A stretch of DNA of 56,139 nucleotides, from NCBI GenBank assembly GCA_945888535.1, contig CAMDAN010000003.1:1-56139 (forward strand). Reading direction: 5' to 3'. The position numbers and the translations under genes were made by a program. Position 1 is the first letter of the stretch. Every line of letters begins with the position of its first letter. Positions 9,119-17,765 of this stretch are shown here, piece after piece. This DNA is from Bordetella parapertussis (GTDB taxonomy: Bacteria; Pseudomonadota; Gammaproteobacteria; Burkholderiales; Burkholderiaceae_C). The notes under the pieces are model-generated. The model was not told the origin of the DNA, did no database searches, and was given only the letters and a program-made list of their open reading frames with translations.

Positions 9119-10126
9119 ATGTTGATTCAAAGTCAAAAAGATGGGTTTATTCACCCCTTAGCAAGCGAAATCACAGCACCGCAGGTGGTGGCTGATAGAA
9201 GAGCCTTGCTGGTGCAAATGGCAACCGGCGTCGCAGGCCTGTCTATGGCCAGTTGGGCCTCTCGGCAAGCCTTAGCTCAAGGGGCTTCGGCGATTGAAAA
9301 ACCAGGTAAGTTAGCCACGCTACCTTCTACGCCGAGTGGCGTTCCTGGCGCGATGGTGATAGAAAAACCAACGCTGTACAAAGACGCCAGCAGTTACAAC
9401 AATTTTTACGAATTCGGAACAGACAAAGCCGATCCCGCAGCGAATGCACACACTTTAAAAACTACCCCTTGGACGGTTGAGGTGGAAGGTTTAGTCAAAA
9501 ACCCGGGGAAGTTTGCTCTTGAAGACTTATTGAAATTAAGTCCAATGGAAGAGCGAATCTACCGGCTGCGTTGCGTTGAAGGCTGGTCCATGGTCATCCC
9601 CTGGGTTGGATATTCGCTCGCGCAGCTGATTAAACGGGTTGCGCCTTTAGGTAGCGCTAAATATGTGGAGTTTGTGACTTTGGCAGATCCCAAAACCATG
9701 CCGTATGTGGGAAGCCGGATTTTGGATTGGCCATATGCAGAAGCGCTGCGTTTGGATGAGGCCATGCATCCCCTGACGCTCTTGTCTTTTGGGATGTACG
9801 GTGAAATTTTGCCCAAACAAAATGGCGCTCCCGTTCGATTGGTCGTGCCTTGGAAGTACGGCTTCAAGAGTGGTAAAAGCATTGTCAAAATCCGTTTCAC
9901 TGAAAAACAGCCTGCCACCGCGTGGAACAAGGCCGCAGCAAATGAATACGGATTTTTTTCTAACGTTAACCCTGCGGTGGATCATCCGCGCTGGAGCCAA
10001 GCCACAGAGCGTCGGATTGGTGAAGATGGCTTGTTCGCCAAAAAACGAAAAACTCTGATGTTCAATGGCTATGAGGCCCAAGTCGGGCAACTCTATGCCG
10101 GCATGGATCTACAAAAGTTTTTTTAA
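9119..10126 (+). CDS. msrP: Methionine sulfoxide reductase catalytic subunit MsrP (YedY)
   Basis: Periplasmic molybdopterin enzyme that reduces protein-bound methionine sulfoxide, repairing oxidised envelope proteins with electrons from MsrQ. The 335-residue protein has a twin-arginine signal (DRRALLVQ then a hydrophobic stretch and an Ala-x-Ala-like cleavage region ending ALAQGA), so it is probably exported folded by the Tat system encoded at 50189-51764. The molybdenum-ligating cysteine is in [13 protein letters not shown]. Start ATG 9119 is preceded by AGGGG with 8-base spacing; the frame's upstream extension overlaps ccsA and is not family-like. msrQ follows 15 bases later. Confidence 0.95.
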   Translation: MLIQSQKDGFIHPLASEITAPQVVADRRALLVQMATGVAGLSMASWASRQALAQGASAIEKPGKLATLPSTPSGVPGAMVIEKPTLYKDASSYNNFYEFGTDKADPAANAHTLKTTPWTVEVEGLVKNPGKFALEDLLKLSPMEERIYRLRCVEGWSMVIPWVGYSLAQLIKRVAPLGSAKYVEFVTLADPKTMPYVGSRILDWPYAEALRLDEAMHPLTLLSFGMYGEILPKQNGAPVRLVVPWKYGFKSGKSIVKIRFTEKQPATAWNKAAANEYGFFSNVNPAVDHPRWSQATERRIGEDGLFAKKRKTLMFNGYEAQVGQLYAGMDLQKFF

Positions 10127-10141
10127 ATCTCAAACCGCAAC

Positions 10142-10750
10142 GTGCATTTTTTGCAAAAGTTCTTGCGGCTGAGCAGCGCTAAATCCCTAGTTCTATTATT
10201 TGGGCTTGTCCCTTTTGCTTGGCTTTTTTGGGGTGCAGCAACCGATGCTTTAGGTGCTAATCCAGCTGAATTTCTGAGCCGTGCAACGGGCGATTGGACA
10301 CTTCGCTTGTTGTGCCTTACCCTGGCCATCACACCGTTGCGGCAGTTTCTCAGCTGGCCTGAGTTGGCCCGGTTCAGACGCATGCTGGGCTTGTTAACTT
10401 ACTTTTACGCCTTGCTTCATCTGCTGTGTTACAGCTGGCTTGACATGGGGTTTGATTGGGCCGATACCGTGCGTGACATTACCAAACGGCCCTTTATCTG
10501 GCTAGGGTTTGGGGCTTTTTTGCTCCTGACACTTCTGGCTGCAACGTCACTGAACCGCGCAGTGCGCTGGTTGGGAAGCAAGCGCTGGCAGCGGCTGCAC
10601 CAATCGGTGTATGCCGTCGCTGTGTTGTCCTTGTTGCATTTTTTTTGGATGCGCGCAGGCAAAAATAATTTCACCGAAGTGTGGGTCTACGCGGCGGTTA
10701 TCGCGGTGTTGATGGGTTGGCGTGTGCGCCGATTCTTCGCAAAAACTTAG
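10142..10750 (+). CDS. msrQ: Heme-binding membrane subunit MsrQ (YedZ)
   Basis: Membrane b-type heme protein that feeds electrons to MsrP, 202 residues with about six hydrophobic helices and the ferric-reductase-like core. Histidines in LLHLLCY, LHQSVYAVA and LLHFFWMRAG are candidate heme ligands. The start is GTG 10142; no in-frame ATG lies between it and the msrP stop, and there is no strong ribosome binding site, so translation may be coupled to msrP. Its last four bases overlap the end of the convergent lysA gene. Confidence 0.92.
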   Translation: MHFLQKFLRLSSAKSLVLLFGLVPFAWLFWGAATDALGANPAEFLSRATGDWTLRLLCLTLAITPLRQFLSWPELARFRRMLGLLTYFYALLHLLCYSWLDMGFDWADTVRDITKRPFIWLGFGAFLLLTLLAATSLNRAVRWLGSKRWQRLHQSVYAVAVLSLLHFFWMRAGKNNFTEVWVYAAVIAVLMGWRVRRFFAKT

Positions 10751-12024
10751 CCGACCAAAACCTCACCCGCCATGAGTTGCGCTGGGTTTTCGCGTTGTCG
10801 AATCAAATGGGCGGCGCTGCCATCAACCAAAATTTCTGCAGCGCGTCCGCGGGAGTTGTAGTTGCTCGACATGCTCATGCAATAGGCTCCAGCGGAGAGA
10901 ACAGCGAGGGTATCTCCAGCCTTGACGTTCAGGGTACGGTCTCGGCCGATCCAGTCGCCACTTTCACACACCGGCCCCACCACATCGTAGGAAACCCCAG
11001 CGCCGACTTTCTCACTCAGCGGCGTGATGTGGTGAAACGCTTCATACATCGCAGGGCGAGGCAGGTCGTTCATAGCAGCATCGATAATGCAAAAGTTTTT
11101 TTGTTCGCCAGGCTTGAGGTACAACACCTCAGTCAAGCAAACCCCCGCATTACCAACCAAGGAGCGCCCGGGCTCAATCATCAATAGCCGTTTGCCATAA
11201 CCTCTGGCATCGAGTTTGAGCAGCAATTGCGCCCAAAGATCGTCGGCGGCTGGCGGCGCATCGCCTTGGTAATTTATTCCCAAACCCCCACCAAAATCAA
11301 TGTGTGCAATGGGAATGCCCGCTGCTTCAATGTCTTGTACCAAGTCCAAAACACGGTCCATTGCGTCAAGATAGGGCGTAGCTTGTGTGATTTGAGAACC
11401 AATATGGCAGTCAATCCCGACCACGCGAAGCCCAGGAAGCTGGGCGGCGCGTTGGTATGTTTGGAGGGCGTTCTCATGGGCCACGCCAAATTTATTGTCT
11501 TTGAGTCCGGTAGAAATATAGGGATGGGTTTTAGCATCCACATTGGGGTTCACGCGAATGCTAACGGGAGCGCGTTGTCCCATCGCTTGTGCAACTTCGG
11601 AAAGAACTTCAAGTTCCGCATCGCTTTCCACATTGAAGCATGCTATTCCCGCAGCCAAGGCTTTTTGCATTTCAGCGCGTGTTTTTCCAACGCCTGAAAA
11701 TATCACTTTGGATAGATCACCTCCCGCAGCCGCGACCCTATCAAGCTCTCCGCCTGAAACGATATCAAAACCACAACCGGCGTTTGCGAACACTTGTAAG
11801 ACTGCCAGGGATGAGTTTGCTTTCATGGCATAGCAGATGCGAGCGTTTCGACCTGCGAAGCCTTTTTGGTAAGCGCTCAGTGCCGCTAGCATCGATGCTT
11901 TGGAATAGACAAACAAGGGCGTCCCATGGACTTTGGCCAAATCAGCCAAGGCGCAACCTTCGGCAAACAGTTGTCCTCCTTCGAAATGGAAGTGGGGAAA
12001 GCCGGGTAAGTCTGAGGTGTTCAT
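10747..12024 (-). CDS. lysA: Diaminopimelate decarboxylase
   Basis: PLP enzyme that decarboxylates meso-diaminopimelate to lysine, the last step of the pathway. 425 residues, normal length. The PLP lysine is in CYAMKANSS; the glycine-rich phosphate-binding loop is in HIDFGGGLGINY; the PGRSLVG and CESGDWIGRDR motifs (substrate-binding and catalytic cysteine region) are also clear. It lies 20 bases downstream of lptM on the same strand, the common lptM-lysA pairing. Confidence 0.97.
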   Translation of the reverse strand: MNTSDLPGFPHFHFEGGQLFAEGCALADLAKVHGTPLFVYSKASMLAALSAYQKGFAGRNARICYAMKANSSLAVLQVFANAGCGFDIVSGGELDRVAAAGGDLSKVIFSGVGKTRAEMQKALAAGIACFNVESDAELEVLSEVAQAMGQRAPVSIRVNPNVDAKTHPYISTGLKDNKFGVAHENALQTYQRAAQLPGLRVVGIDCHIGSQITQATPYLDAMDRVLDLVQDIEAAGIPIAHIDFGGGLGINYQGDAPPAADDLWAQLLLKLDARGYGKRLLMIEPGRSLVGNAGVCLTEVLYLKPGEQKNFCIIDAAMNDLPRPAMYEAFHHITPLSEKVGAGVSYDVVGPVCESGDWIGRDRTLNVKAGDTLAVLSAGAYCMSMSSNYNSRGRAAEILVDGSAAHLIRQRENPAQLMAGEVLVG

Positions 12025-12044
12025 GGAAAAGGGAAATATAGAAG

Positions 12045-12191
12045 TCAGAGAAAGGCGATACTACTTTGGGATGAAATCTGGGACGTTTTGGTTGGAAGGT
12101 ACAACGGCCCTGTTTGACCACAGCCCGTCAGATTGAACCCATAAAACCCCAGGACAATCGCGATGACTAGAATTTGTTTTGTTTTTAACAT
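12045..12191 (-). CDS. lptM: LPS translocon maturation lipoprotein LptM (YifL-like)
   Basis: Small lipoprotein of 48 residues. A signal peptide ends in the lipobox LTGC, followed by GQTGPLYLP, the short signature shared by YifL/LptM proteins. In E. coli LptM assists maturation of the LptD/LptE outer-membrane translocon; the same role is assumed here. The frame extends upstream, but ATG 12191 puts the signal peptide at the N-terminus and leaves a short divergent spacer to cyaY. The position between lysA and divergent cyaY is the typical neighbourhood. Confidence 0.85.
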   Translation of the reverse strand: MLKTKQILVIAIVLGFYGFNLTGCGQTGPLYLPTKTSQISSQSSIAFL

Positions 12192-12203
12192 AGTGAAATT
12201 GTA

Positions 12204-12533
12204 ATGACTGACCCTGAATTCATGGACCGCGCCGAAGCATTGTTGCAAACGGTAGAGGTCTGCTGCGACAGAATGAATGAGATGGACGATGTCGATGTTG
12301 ACAACCAACGCGTCGGTTCCATGGTGACATTGTCGTTTCCTAACCGCAGCCAAATCATTATCAATCTACAAAAACCCCTGCACGAAGTTTGGATCGCAGC
12401 CCGATCTGGCGGTTACCACTTTCGCTGGCAAGACGGCGTGTGGGAAGACACCAAAGGACAAGGCGAATTTTTCGACACCTTGTCCAAAGATGCAAGCGCC
12501 CAAGCAGGATTGCCTTTGAACTTTAGCCGCTGA
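12204..12533 (+). CDS. cyaY: Iron donor protein CyaY (frataxin homologue)
   Basis: Bacterial frataxin, 109 residues, which binds iron and modulates iron-sulfur cluster assembly. The first helix is acidic (EMDDVDVDN region), followed by the beta-sheet segment with [21 protein letters not shown] and HFRWQDG, all typical. It is divergent from lptM with only 12 bases between the start codons, and its stop codon abuts the stop of the convergent penicillin-binding protein gene. Confidence 0.94.
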   Translation: MTDPEFMDRAEALLQTVEVCCDRMNEMDDVDVDNQRVGSMVTLSFPNRSQIIINLQKPLHEVWIAARSGGYHFRWQDGVWEDTKGQGEFFDTLSKDASAQAGLPLNFSR

Positions 12534-14912
12534 TTAATTTCTAAATAAGTCCAATATGGTCTTTCTCTCGTCTGCCGCTGGAAGTGTTTGCCGCTGAGTA
12601 TTTGTGGTTTTCTCCCCCACTCCTAGCGCAGTAATCCCCGTTCCCTTAGAGAACTCTTCAAAGTACCACTCATTGTTCAGATAAACCACACCGGCGGGCG
12701 CGTCAGGCTCCATGATGGGTGTATTTCTCAGCGCCGTTTCCATGAAACTGATCCAGACAGGCAGACTCAACCCGCCGCCGGTTTCGCGGTCGCCGAGTTT
12801 GCGTGGTGTGTCGTATCCAATCCAAGTCACTGCTGCAAGTGTGGGGTGGTAGCCCGCGAACCACGCGTCCATAGAGTCATTGGTAGTCCCGGTTTTTCCA
12901 TACACATCCGGGCGCTTTAAGGTGGCCTGCGCCTTGGCTGCTGTCCCTGAGCGGGTCACCTCTTGCAACAGGCTGGTCATCAAAAAGGCGTTGCGCGGTT
13001 CGATAGCGCGGTTGGCTTCGTCCACTGCGGGTACAGCGGTTTCAACCAGCAGCTTTCCGCGCTGCTCGCTGACTTTTGAGACCAGCCATGGATTGATCCG
13101 CAGGCCCCCATTGGCAAAAACGGAATAACCCGTCGCCATTTGCATGGGTGTTACCGAGCCTGCGCCCAAAGCCATGGTGAGGTAGGGCGGGTGTTTTTCT
13201 GGTTCAAACCCAAATTTTGTGATCCATTCTTGGGCGTAACGCGGTCCAATCGCTTGCAAAATCTGAATGGAAATCATATTTTTTGATTTGGCCAAGCCGC
13301 GTCTCAAAGACATGGGACCATCAAACGTACCGTCGTAATTCTTGGGCTCCCACGCTTGGCTGCCAGTGACATCTGAATCAAAAAACAGCGCCATATCGTT
13401 GATCACGGTGGAAGGTGTAAATCCTTTTTCTAAAGCGGCAGAATAAATAAAAGGTTTAAAACTCGACCCGGGCTGACGCCAAGCTTGGGTGACATGGTTG
13501 AATTTATTTTTCACAAAATCAAAGCCGCCGACCAACGCCTTGATCGAGCCGTCACGCGGATCGAGCGCGACAAAAGCGCCTTCGACTTCGGGCAGTTGGG
13601 TAATTTCCCAGCCGCCTTTGGCCATTTTGATAACGCGAATCAGGGCGCCTGGGCGAATCCGAATATTGGGAGCGGCTTTCTCCGAAAGACCCGATTGGGC
13701 GGGCTTAAGTCCTTCACCAGTAATTTCGACAAGCTCGGACGCATGGCGCAAAGCGCGAATCTTTTTAGGGTCCGCACTGATGACCACCGCGGACTGGACG
13801 TCGCCATTGTCTGGATGCTCATCGAGTGCTTCGTCAATTGCATCTTCCATCTCTTGAGGGTCAGATGGCAGTGAAATAAATTTCTCTGGACCGCGGTAAA
13901 CCTGCCGCCGCTCAAAATCCATAATGCCGCGGCGAAGTGCTTTGTAAGCCGCTTCTTGGTCTGCATGAATGATGGTAGTGACTACATCCAAGCCCCGGGT
14001 GTAAGTCTCTTCGCCGTATTGGGCAAACATGGCCTGGCGGACCATTTCGGTGACATAGTCTGCGTGGCCTTGGTGGCGGGCTGCAGCGGTTTTAATTTGA
14101 AGAACTTGCTGCTTGGCTGTTTCAGCTTCTTCGGCTGTAATAAAGCCGTTTTCAAACATCCGCTCAATAATGTACTGCTGCCGAATACGAGCCCGTTTGG
14201 GGTTGCTGATGGGGTTGTAGGCCGAAGGCGCCTTTGGCAGGCCCGCAAGCATGGCCGCCTCTGCGATGGTGATGTTTTTCAAAGGCTTGCCAAAATAGGT
14301 TTCACTGGCTGCTGCGAAACCGTAAGCGCGGTTGCCTAGAAAAATTTGATTCATGTAGATTTCAAGAATCTGGTCTTTGCTGAAGTTGTTTTCAAGTTTG
14401 AAGGTCAGCAAAATTTCATAGATTTTGCGGGTGAAGGTTTTCTCCGAAGACAAGTAAACATTGCGAGCCACTTGCATGGTGATCGTTGAGGCCCCTTGGC
14501 TTTTGGCACGCCCTAGGTTGGCAAGCGCCGCTCGAACCATACCCAGATAGTCCACGCCGCCATGCTGAAAAAACCGTGCGTCTTCAATTGCCAATATGGC
14601 ATTTTTCATCACGTCTGGAATTTCTGCGATTGGGGTGAGAGTGCGATGCTCTTCTCCAAACTCGCCTAGCAAATCGCCTTCCGCTGAAAAAATTCGCAGA
14701 GGGAGTTTGGGCCGGTAATCTTCGAGGTCCGAGATGTCAGGAAGATTAGGGTAAGCAATAGCCATCGTGATGGCCACAATGATGAATACCGAGGCGACAC
14801 CCGCAACACCGATGCCCACCACCCATTTGAAAAGTTGCAAAAACCAAGATTTTTTTTCAACGGGTTGTTTATGAGCCGATTTTTTTTCGGGAGATGAAGA
14901 TGGTTTGGACAT
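12534..14912 (-). CDS. mrcA: Penicillin-binding protein 1A (bifunctional peptidoglycan synthase)
   Basis: Class A PBP with a glycosyltransferase (GT51) and a transpeptidase domain, 792 residues from ATG 14912. A short basic cytoplasmic tail and one membrane anchor (about residues 25-50) precede the GT51 domain with catalytic Glu in AIEDARFFQHGG and the QVARNVYL motif. The transpeptidase has SxxK in GSSFKPF, SxN in AKSKNM and KTG in YGKTGTTND. An upstream GTG start (14942) adds ten residues; neither start has a strong ribosome binding site. It is divergent from the pilM operon, an arrangement (ponA next to pilMNOPQ) common in proteobacteria. Confidence 0.95.
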   Translation of the reverse strand: MSKPSSSPEKKSAHKQPVEKKSWFLQLFKWVVGIGVAGVASVFIIVAITMAIAYPNLPDISDLEDYRPKLPLRIFSAEGDLLGEFGEEHRTLTPIAEIPDVMKNAILAIEDARFFQHGGVDYLGMVRAALANLGRAKSQGASTITMQVARNVYLSSEKTFTRKIYEILLTFKLENNFSKDQILEIYMNQIFLGNRAYGFAAASETYFGKPLKNITIAEAAMLAGLPKAPSAYNPISNPKRARIRQQYIIERMFENGFITAEEAETAKQQVLQIKTAAARHQGHADYVTEMVRQAMFAQYGEETYTRGLDVVTTIIHADQEAAYKALRRGIMDFERRQVYRGPEKFISLPSDPQEMEDAIDEALDEHPDNGDVQSAVVISADPKKIRALRHASELVEITGEGLKPAQSGLSEKAAPNIRIRPGALIRVIKMAKGGWEITQLPEVEGAFVALDPRDGSIKALVGGFDFVKNKFNHVTQAWRQPGSSFKPFIYSAALEKGFTPSTVINDMALFFDSDVTGSQAWEPKNYDGTFDGPMSLRRGLAKSKNMISIQILQAIGPRYAQEWITKFGFEPEKHPPYLTMALGAGSVTPMQMATGYSVFANGGLRINPWLVSKVSEQRGKLLVETAVPAVDEANRAIEPRNAFLMTSLLQEVTRSGTAAKAQATLKRPDVYGKTGTTNDSMDAWFAGYHPTLAAVTWIGYDTPRKLGDRETGGGLSLPVWISFMETALRNTPIMEPDAPAGVVYLNNEWYFEEFSKGTGITALGVGEKTTNTQRQTLPAADERKTILDLFRN

Positions 14913-15016
14913 GCAAATGGGGTGCGCTTCTGAGAAGGCCACTATGGTAGCGCAGGATGGCGTCCCGCTACGCGAGCTGATTACCGGGTCTTTGTGAATG
15001 ATGGGGAAGACCCCTA

Positions 15017-15046
15017 TTGGCGCAATGTATTGGCTGCTGCTAGTAT
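15017..15046 (+). promoter_or_regulatory. Possible promoter of the pil operon
   Basis: TTGGCG (15017-15022) and TAGTAT (15041-15046) are 18 bases apart in the divergent spacer between the PBP1A gene and pilM. A strong GGGAGG ribosome binding site stands 5 bases before the pilM ATG. The match to consensus is moderate, so this is tentative. Confidence 0.33.
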
Positions 15047-15100
15047 CAGATGAAATTCAAGAGTGCGAAGTCACCAGCAATTTTTTGAGCGGGAGGCTCA

Positions 15101-16075
15101 ATGCACATCAGTTCCTTATTGGGGCGACGCCCTGCTTCCACATTGGGACTTGACATCGGTACAAGCAGCTTAAAGCTGGTTGAAATTGAAAGTCGAGGCA
15201 GCACAAAGCTTTTGAAGCATTGCGAACGTGCGCCCCTGGACCACGGCTGGGTGGTTGATGGAAGGATAGAAAACCCCCATGAAGTCTCTTTAGCGATTCG
15301 CGGCTTAATCGATAAAACAGGAATAAAAACACGTCAGGTGGCTTTGGCCTTGCCTTCGTCCGCTGTCATCACCCGCCAAGTTTTTATCCTCACGGGTTTA
15401 ACGGAGCTGGAAACGGAGCAGCAGGTTGAAATGGAAGCGCGCCAATCGATTGGATTCCCATTAGAAGAGCTGTATGTCGATTTTTGCGTAGAAGGTGTTC
15501 TTAGCGACTGGCCAGACAAAGTAGCGATTCAGATCGTCGGAACGCGGCGTGAACGCATCGAAGATTTACGAGCGCTGTGTGATCATTCCGGATTGGAGCC
15601 TGTCGTAGTAGAAATTCAAACTGCATCTCTCAGTCGCTCTATGGCGAGGGTTTTGAGACGGGCCCCGTCCTCTTCAGTTGGTGCAATTTATCTTCTATTG
15701 AAATGGGGTGCATCTTCGGTAAGCACCCAAGCCTTCCAAAATTCCGAGCCCATCTATTTGCATTCTCAAGCTGCTAGCCAGTCGCAACACCCTAACAACA
15801 CAGATGCGTTATTACAAGACATTGAAAACGGCTTAAAGCAGTTTTTGGAAAGTGCCCAATCAGGCCGCGTTGATGGCTTGTATTTAGCTGGGGGAATGGC
15901 GCTAACCGACGGTATTTCCGAACAGGCAACGCAAGCAACCCAAATTCCCTGCTGTGTGCTTGACCCCTTTGAAGGGCTGGCGCTGCATCAGGGGCTTGAC
16001 CCCCAAGCAGTTCGAAAGGACGCTGTGCATTACGCGAGAGCATGTGGCTTAGCACTCAGAGCGTCGCCATGGTGA
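15101..16075 (+). CDS. pilM: Type IV pilus inner-membrane platform protein PilM
   Basis: Actin-like cytoplasmic ATP-binding protein of the pilus alignment complex, 324 residues, slightly shorter than many PilM proteins. The N-terminal phosphate motif is GLDIGTSSLKLVEIE and the second phosphate region reads YLAGGMALTDG near residue 260. PilM binds the N-terminal peptide of PilN, encoded immediately after; the stop codon overlaps a possible pilN start (TGATG). This is the first gene of a pilM-N-O/P-Q operon. Confidence 0.93.
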   Translation: MHISSLLGRRPASTLGLDIGTSSLKLVEIESRGSTKLLKHCERAPLDHGWVVDGRIENPHEVSLAIRGLIDKTGIKTRQVALALPSSAVITRQVFILTGLTELETEQQVEMEARQSIGFPLEELYVDFCVEGVLSDWPDKVAIQIVGTRRERIEDLRALCDHSGLEPVVVEIQTASLSRSMARVLRRAPSSSVGAIYLLLKWGASSVSTQAFQNSEPIYLHSQAASQSQHPNNTDALLQDIENGLKQFLESAQSGRVDGLYLAGGMALTDGISEQATQATQIPCCVLDPFEGLALHQGLDPQAVRKDAVHYARACGLALRASPW

Positions 16076-16698
16076 TGGAATTTAATTTGCTCCCCTACCG
16101 CGAAGCACGCCGGATGCGTCAGCGGGCACGATTTTTTTGGTTTCTGGTTTTGTCATGTGCCTCGGGTTTGCTCAGTGCGTTTGTTGTGGCGGTGGTCTTC
16201 GATTCTCTGCTTGTGGGACAGCGAGAGAGCAACGACCTTTCAAAAGCAGAGATAAAGATGCTGGATGTCAAAATCAAACAAGTGGCGGCTCTTGAGAAAG
16301 ATATAGCCGAGCTTAAAAAGCGCAAACAGGCGCTCGATGATTTGCAGTTTGAGAGGTTCCTCCCTGTTCATTTGATGAATGCCCTCACTGCCCATTTACC
16401 CGATGGAATTCTTTTGACCAAGGTACTGCAATCGCCGGATGGTATTTCCATTTCAGGAGATGCCCTATCCAGCGATTCGGTCTTTGAATGGATGACTCAG
16501 CTGACCCAAAAAAGCGATTTATTCTCTCATCCAGAACTGCTGGAAATGCGTTTAGGAACTTCGGATACGGGGCCGTCATTAAATACTCCCGTTTCCCGAT
16601 TTAGCCTGCGCGTGAAATTACAAACCACAGCAACAGCAACTTCAATAACAACTTCAGCATCGCCATCGAAAGCGCCTTTGGCGCCGGTGAAGGAGTGA
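16069..16698 (+). CDS. pilN: Type IV pilus assembly protein PilN
   Basis: Bitopic inner-membrane protein of the pilus alignment complex, about 209 residues. The N-terminal EFNLLPYREARR is the PilM-binding motif (consensus INLLPxRE), followed by one membrane helix and a coiled-coil stretch (SKAEIKMLDVKIKQVAALEKDI). Two in-frame ATGs (16069 and 16075) both fit; the second overlaps the pilM stop by one base. The C-terminal tail is rich in Thr, Ser and Ala. Confidence 0.9.
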   Translation: MVMEFNLLPYREARRMRQRARFFWFLVLSCASGLLSAFVVAVVFDSLLVGQRESNDLSKAEIKMLDVKIKQVAALEKDIAELKKRKQALDDLQFERFLPVHLMNALTAHLPDGILLTKVLQSPDGISISGDALSSDSVFEWMTQLTQKSDLFSHPELLEMRLGTSDTGPSLNTPVSRFSLRVKLQTTATATSITTSASPSKAPLAPVKE

Positions 16699-16703
16699 TG
16701 CCG

Positions 16704-17765
16704 ATGGGACTGCGCACTTTCGCCTACCGTCAGTTTCACATTACAAGCGCAGGTTTGGTAAATAAGCTGAATGGCTTGGATTTACGCCGGCCTGAAATGT
16801 GGCCTGTTGTATTGCAGCGATGTTGTTTTATCAGCGCTGGTTTCTTGGTGTGGCTAGCGATAGCGTTTATTTTCATTTGCAATCTCAAGACAGAGCTTCA
16901 AAATTTACAAACCGAAAGGCAGCTACTGGAAAAGCAAACTAAAACGAAGCGTGAAAAAGTGGCCTTGTTAGAACCTTTGTCTGCTGAGGCAGAAGCGCTC
17001 CAGGCTCAGATGAAAATGGTGAGTGGTCAATTACCCGCTAACGCGCATTGGGACGCCTTGCTTTCGGAGTTGAACCAAGCAGGCCGTCGGCATAAGTTGG
17101 AACTGGAGTGGGTTAAACCCGACCCATCACGCGTGACTTCGCAATGGGTCGAGTTACCTGCTTCGATCAGGGTCAAAGGATCATTCCACTCTATGGGTCG
17201 TTTTGTTTCAGAACTCGCTCATTTCAATCGTTTGGTGGCGCTAGGTCAACTTAGTTTTGAGGCAAGCGCTAACGATACCGTCACCCTTCAAGCGAAGCTC
17301 AAAGCCTTTCGCCAGCGTAGCCCTGCCGAGGCAGCGGCGTTTAAAGAAGAAAAATCAGCGGTAAGAGTAATGGCTGCTTTGCCTATGGCCCCAACGGATT
17401 ACGAAGGGTCGGGCAGACCAGATCCCTTTGGCCCGCATGCCATCCAAGCCACTTCGAAAATGAGTAATTCAGCATCTCTGCCTTCCAAGACAGTCGCGCC
17501 CCGTGCCAAGCACCCTTTGGAGGCTGCGCCCTTGGAAGCCATGCGCCTCGTCGGACAGTTGCTGCAAGGCGAGCGTAGTGTCGGTTTGATCCGTCTTAAA
17601 AGTGCGGTGTATCCCGTGAGGGTGGGAACGGTACTTGGGACCAATCAGGGGCAGGTGAGTTCAGTGGATAGTTCGGGCCTGGTAGTGCTTGAAAAATCAA
17701 CAGACGCTTATGGACGCCAGTCTCAACGAAGCACTTTTATACCCATGAACGGGAGTACGCCTTGA
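16704..17765 (+). CDS. Fused PilO-PilP type IV pilus alignment protein
   Basis: A single frame of 353 residues containing two proteins that are usually separate. Residues about 1-215 are PilO-like: an N-terminal membrane helix (CCFISAGFLVWLAIAFIFIC), a coiled coil (LKTELQNLQTERQLLEK) and the periplasmic ferredoxin-like fold. Residues about 235-353 are PilP-like: the GSGRPDPFGP entry segment, a linker, then MRLVGQLLQGERSVGLI and YPVRVGTVLGTNQGQVSSV, which match the PilP beta domain that contacts PilQ. No lipobox cysteine or signal peptide is left before the PilP part, so PilP would be tethered through PilO. AAGGAG at 16690-16695 favours ATG 16704, although ATG 16698 and GTG 16695 are possible. 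Confidence 0.87.
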   Translation: MGLRTFAYRQFHITSAGLVNKLNGLDLRRPEMWPVVLQRCCFISAGFLVWLAIAFIFICNLKTELQNLQTERQLLEKQTKTKREKVALLEPLSAEAEALQAQMKMVSGQLPANAHWDALLSELNQAGRRHKLELEWVKPDPSRVTSQWVELPASIRVKGSFHSMGRFVSELAHFNRLVALGQLSFEASANDTVTLQAKLKAFRQRSPAEAAAFKEEKSAVRVMAALPMAPTDYEGSGRPDPFGPHAIQATSKMSNSASLPSKTVAPRAKHPLEAAPLEAMRLVGQLLQGERSVGLIRLKSAVYPVRVGTVLGTNQGQVSSVDSSGLVVLEKSTDAYGRQSQRSTFIPMNGSTP

